In this document: positions 23,355-25,317 of the stretch, in pieces
Layout of the letters: every line of letters starts with the position of its first letter
How positions within the stretch are numbered: position 1 is the first letter of the stretch
NCBI GenBank assembly: GCA_964480525.1
Contig: CAYZOV010000023.1
Span: forward strand, 1-25,317
From: JAAZZIT01 sp964480525
GTDB lineage: Bacteria > Bacillota > Clostridia > Oscillospirales > Ruminococcaceae
Reading direction: 5' to 3'
Length of the DNA stretch: 25,317 bases
Translations under genes and position numbers: made by a program
The notes under the pieces: model-generated
What the model was told of the DNA's origin: nothing
Seen by the model: only the letters and a program-made list of their open reading frames with translations
Databases searched by the model: none

Positions 23355-23897
23355 ATGAATCTTCCTAATAAACTTACTGTTTTGAGAGTTGTTTTAATCC
23401 CGTTTTTTGTGGGAACTTTGCTTTTTGAAAAGCTGCCTTTTAACATTTTTGTTGCGCTGTTTTTCTTTGCTTTGGCGTCCATAACCGACTGGTTCGACGG
23501 CTACCTTGCAAGAAAAAATAATCTGGTAACAACTTTTGGAAAATTTCTCGACCCACTTGCTGACAAAATGCTTGTAATGTCGGCGCTTGTCTGCTTTACG
23601 GCTATCGGCTGGGTTGACCCTGTTGCGGTGGTAATTATCCTTGCACGGGAATTTATGGTGTCGGCGCTCCGCCTTGTTACAGCAGGCGAAGGCGTTGTGG
23701 TTGCCGCAGGAATCTGGGGAAAATTGAAAACCGCATTCACAATGATTGCTTTGGTTGCTATAATGGCATTGGAGGGTTTTGGCGTACACGTCTTTTGGCT
23801 TAACGAAATCCTCATGTGGATTAGTGCGGTTTTGACAATTATTTCAGGCGGAATTTATCTTAAAGCTTATTGGAAATATATTGATTCAAGCAAATAA
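23355..23897 (+). CDS. pgsA: CDP-diacylglycerol-glycerol-3-phosphate phosphatidyltransferase
   Basis: 180 residues, integral membrane enzyme that makes phosphatidylglycerol phosphate. The CDP-alcohol phosphatidyltransferase motif D-G-x2-A-R-x8-G-x3-D-x3-D is complete (Asp48, Gly49, Ala52, Arg53, Gly62, Asp66, Asp70). Several hydrophobic helices are seen (about 8-25, 30-45, 70-90, 115-135, 150-172). I choose the ATG of MNLPNKLTVLRV at 23355, since AAAGG (23340-23344) is ten bases upstream; the ATG at 23346 is almost on top of it. The rimO-pgsA order recurs in Clostridia. No distinct promoter was seen, so it is probably read with rimO. Confidence 0.93.
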   Translation: MNLPNKLTVLRVVLIPFFVGTLLFEKLPFNIFVALFFFALASITDWFDGYLARKNNLVTTFGKFLDPLADKMLVMSALVCFTAIGWVDPVAVVIILAREFMVSALRLVTAGEGVVVAAGIWGKLKTAFTMIALVAIMALEGFGVHVFWLNEILMWISAVLTIISGGIYLKAYWKYIDSSK

Positions 23898-23904
23898 TTT
23901 GGAC

Positions 23905-23933
23905 TTGCAAAATTTTAAAAAGTGTGCTAAAAT
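23905..23933 (+). promoter_or_regulatory. Promoter of the T-box-cysE unit
   Basis: TTGCAA (23905-23910), 17-bp spacer, TAAAAT (23928-23933). Transcription starts just before the T-box stem I. Confidence 0.8.
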
Positions 23934-23950
23934 GTATTAAATACTAAAAA

Positions 23951-24182
23951 TGTGAAAACAAGATTAGCGACATTAACTTTTCCAGAGAGAAACCGTTGGT
24001 GAGAGGTTTTAAAGGGCAGTCGTGAAAGTGCGGTTTTCGGCAATTAAATTGCAAACAAAAAGGGTAATGCCTTTTCGTATATTCTGCGTTAAAGAACTTC
24101 GAGTGAAACTAAGAGTGGAACCGTGGAAATGAATTTTTCTGCCTCTTGACCGTGGCTTTTTGCCGTGGCAAGGGGCTTTTTT
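23951..24182 (+). ncRNA. T-box riboswitch leader, tRNA-Cys specific
   Basis: Stem I base GAAAAC (23954-23959) pairs with GTTTTC (24033-24038). Above it a specifier loop holds TGC (24029-24031), the Cys codon, then GCGAC (23967-23971) pairs with GTCGT (24019-24023), followed by AGAGAG and GGTGAGA elements. Hairpins at 24040-24052 and near 24057-24075 follow. The T-box core AGAGTGGAACCGTGG (24112-24126) has TGGA, which pairs with a tRNA end UCCA; tRNA-Cys has discriminator U. Terminator 24141-24182: GCCTCTTG with CAAGGGGC, CCGTGGC with GCCGTGG, then a T run. Uncharged tRNA-Cys should allow read-through into cysE. Confidence 0.93.
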
Positions 24183-24200
24183 GCTAGAAAGGAGAATTTT

Positions 24201-24842
24201 ATGTCTTTCATTGAAAACGTTAAAGCCGATATTCAGTCCATAAAAGAGCGTGACCCTGCCGCTAAAAGCAGTTTGGAAATAATTTTAACATATTCGGGCG
24301 TCCATGCCGTTATGATGTACCGTGTTGCCCATAAATTTTACCAAAAAGGGAATACAACTACGGCGAGAATTATTTCACAGCTTGCGAGGTTTCTCACAGG
24401 CATAGAAATCCACCCCGGCGCAAAAATCGGCAAGGGTCTTTTGATTGACCACGGAAGTGGGGTTGTTATCGGCGAAACAGCCGAAATCGGCGACAATTGC
24501 TTGCTGTATCAGGGCGTAACCCTCGGCGGTACGGGCAAGGATACGGGCAAGCGCCACCCGACCCTCGGAAATAATGTTATGGTGGGAAGCGGTGCGAAGA
24601 TTCTCGGACCTTTCAAAGTTGGCGACGGCGCAAAAATCGCCGCAAACGCCGTTGTTTTGGAGGAAGTTCCGCCGTATACTACGGCGGTTGGCGTTCCCGC
24701 ACGAATTGTGAATAAGCGTTTTGGCAAAAATAGTGACCTCGACCAGATTCATATTCCCGACCCTGTTTCGCAGGAACTTTGTAGACAGCTCGGCTTGATT
24801 GAAAGACTGTCAAAACGTGTTGACGAACTGGAAAAGAAGTAA
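24201..24842 (+). CDS. cysE: Serine O-acetyltransferase CysE
   Basis: 213 residues. It makes O-acetylserine from serine and acetyl-CoA, the first step of cysteine synthesis. A short N-terminal helical part is followed by a left-handed beta-helix of hexapeptide repeats (about 68-165). Catalytic and binding marks: LLIDHGSGVVIGETAEIGDN (Asp83, His84), GVTLGGTGKDTGKRHPTLG (His119), VGSGAKILGP. The C-terminus is long and charged. I choose the ATG at 24201 with AAGGAG upstream; a longer reading begins inside the T-box terminator. Shorter than E. coli CysE but usual for Firmicutes. Regulation is by the Cys T-box. No cysK is in the window. Confidence 0.95.
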   Translation: MSFIENVKADIQSIKERDPAAKSSLEIILTYSGVHAVMMYRVAHKFYQKGNTTTARIISQLARFLTGIEIHPGAKIGKGLLIDHGSGVVIGETAEIGDNCLLYQGVTLGGTGKDTGKRHPTLGNNVMVGSGAKILGPFKVGDGAKIAANAVVLEEVPPYTTAVGVPARIVNKRFGKNSDLDQIHIPDPVSQELCRQLGLIERLSKRVDELEKK

Positions 24843-24889
24843 TTTTTTTAAAACCGAACCTAGACAAAATGATAAATCAAAATATAAAA

Positions 24890-25235
24890 CCCCACTTTGA
24901 GGTGAACTGAAATTTCTGCCAAACGCTTTTTCACAGTTTGTGATAAACGCACTTTGTTTATTGTAACTGTAACAATGCCGTTAAATCCAACAAACCTTGA
25001 AATTCCGTCAGGATATAAAAGTTTCGGTCAAGCCTTTTCAACGGCTTGCAGGGGTCTAGGGGGCGGAGCCACCTAGTCGCCGTCCGCAGACGGCGAAATT
25101 CTCCTATTCCTTAAAGCATTTTTCAAGGGTAGTAAACGAAAACGCTAAAGCGTTTTGTTTTGGAGATTTTGTTTTGCCGTCAACACCGACGGCAATTTTG
25201 CTTCGCAAAAACATAATGGCTTATGTTTTTGCTCC
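24890..25235 (-). repeat. Structured repeat, copy III (minus strand)
   Basis: On the minus strand, in order: 12-bp hairpin around TGGC/GCCA (stem GCAAAAACATAA, 25205-25216, with 25221-25232); junction GGAG/CTCC (25162-25165 with 25232-25235) with TTGCCGTC-AACACC-GACGGCAA (25174-25195); TAAA hairpin (25134-25160); CGCCGTC/GACGGCG (25078-25095); CTAGGGGGC-GGA-GCCACCTAG (25056-25076); CAAGCC/GGCTTG (25029-25048); then the tail to about 24890. The module order is that of copy I. Nothing gene-like is seen between the cysE stop and this copy. Confidence 0.75.
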
Positions 25236-25317
25236 CCCCGAAAAACGCTTTAGGGTATTGGGGCATTTCGCCGTCTGCGGACGGCGATAAGGGGGACGCT
25301 GTCCCCACTTAACCCCC
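25236..25317 (+). repeat. Structured repeat, copy IV (cut by window end)
   Basis: Plus-strand partial copy: CCCCGAAAAACGCTTTAGGG segment, then CGCCGTC-TGCG-GACGGCG (25269-25286), then AAGGGGGAC-GCT-GTCCCC..CTT, ending in CCCCC. It is inverted relative to copy III, giving a long inverted repeat centred on the junction at 25134-25232. The next expected module, the TGAA hairpin, is what begins the window at position 1. Confidence 0.75.

Noticed and set aside
1..25317. Insertion sequence, integron or phage
   Set aside because: No transposase, integrase, relaxase or phage structural gene can be read in any frame; the repeats have no associated enzyme here.

Overview
The window reads as chromosomal DNA of a low-GC Gram-positive anaerobe of the Clostridia, probably an Oscillospiraceae/Ruminococcus-like gut bacterium. 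The evidence is AT-rich intergenic DNA, consensus sigma-A promoters, strong AAGGAG ribosome binding sites, an Lsa-type ABC-F gene, a Cys T-box on cysE and a TM287/288-type ABC exporter. The genus is an inference.

Layout. 1-290: a structured repeat, then a two-way terminator. 290-1294 (-): LacI-family repressor with an operator over its own promoter. 1515-3439 (+): an Lsa-type ABC-F ribosome-protection gene behind a leader of about 350 nt. That leader holds a repeat element, a six-codon upstream ORF and an intrinsic terminator just before the ribosome binding site. 3742-4173 (-): tRNA-Thr and tRNA-Tyr, two tandem consensus promoters and two tandem terminators. 4231-7896 (-): a two-gene heterodimeric ABC exporter. 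8093-10912 (+): a cytoplasmic GH2 glycoside hydrolase. 10912-12551 (-): a secreted, probably lipid-anchored transglutaminase-fold protein. 12622-16003 (-): the operon dusB-rsmI-rimI-tsaD, for tRNA and rRNA modification. 16098-19400 (+): a TrmN6-like methyltransferase and polA. 19520-20169 (+): a TfoX-N-domain protein and an unrecognised small protein. 20170-21890: about 1.7 kb with no convincing gene, dominated by hairpin repeats. 21892-23897 (+): rimO and pgsA. 23905-24842 (+): a T-box(Cys) leader and cysE. 24843-25317: more copies of the repeat, in inverted arrangement.

The genes are mostly housekeeping: translation fidelity (tRNAs, dusB, tsaD, trmN6-like, rsmI, rimI, rimO), replication/repair (polA), phospholipid synthesis (pgsA) and cysteine synthesis (cysE). 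Accessory functions are antibiotic protection, export and glycan breakdown.

The most unusual content is a modular repeat family scattered through the window (1-177, 1544-1632, 20495-20552, 20901-21360, 21406-21780, 24890-25317). Its copies keep hairpin loops (TGAA, TGGC, TTTA/TAAA, GGTGTT) and pairing while the stem sequences change in compensating ways. This suggests selection on folded RNA or single-stranded DNA. One module lies directly after the promoter of the resistance gene. Both window ends are cut inside members of this family.
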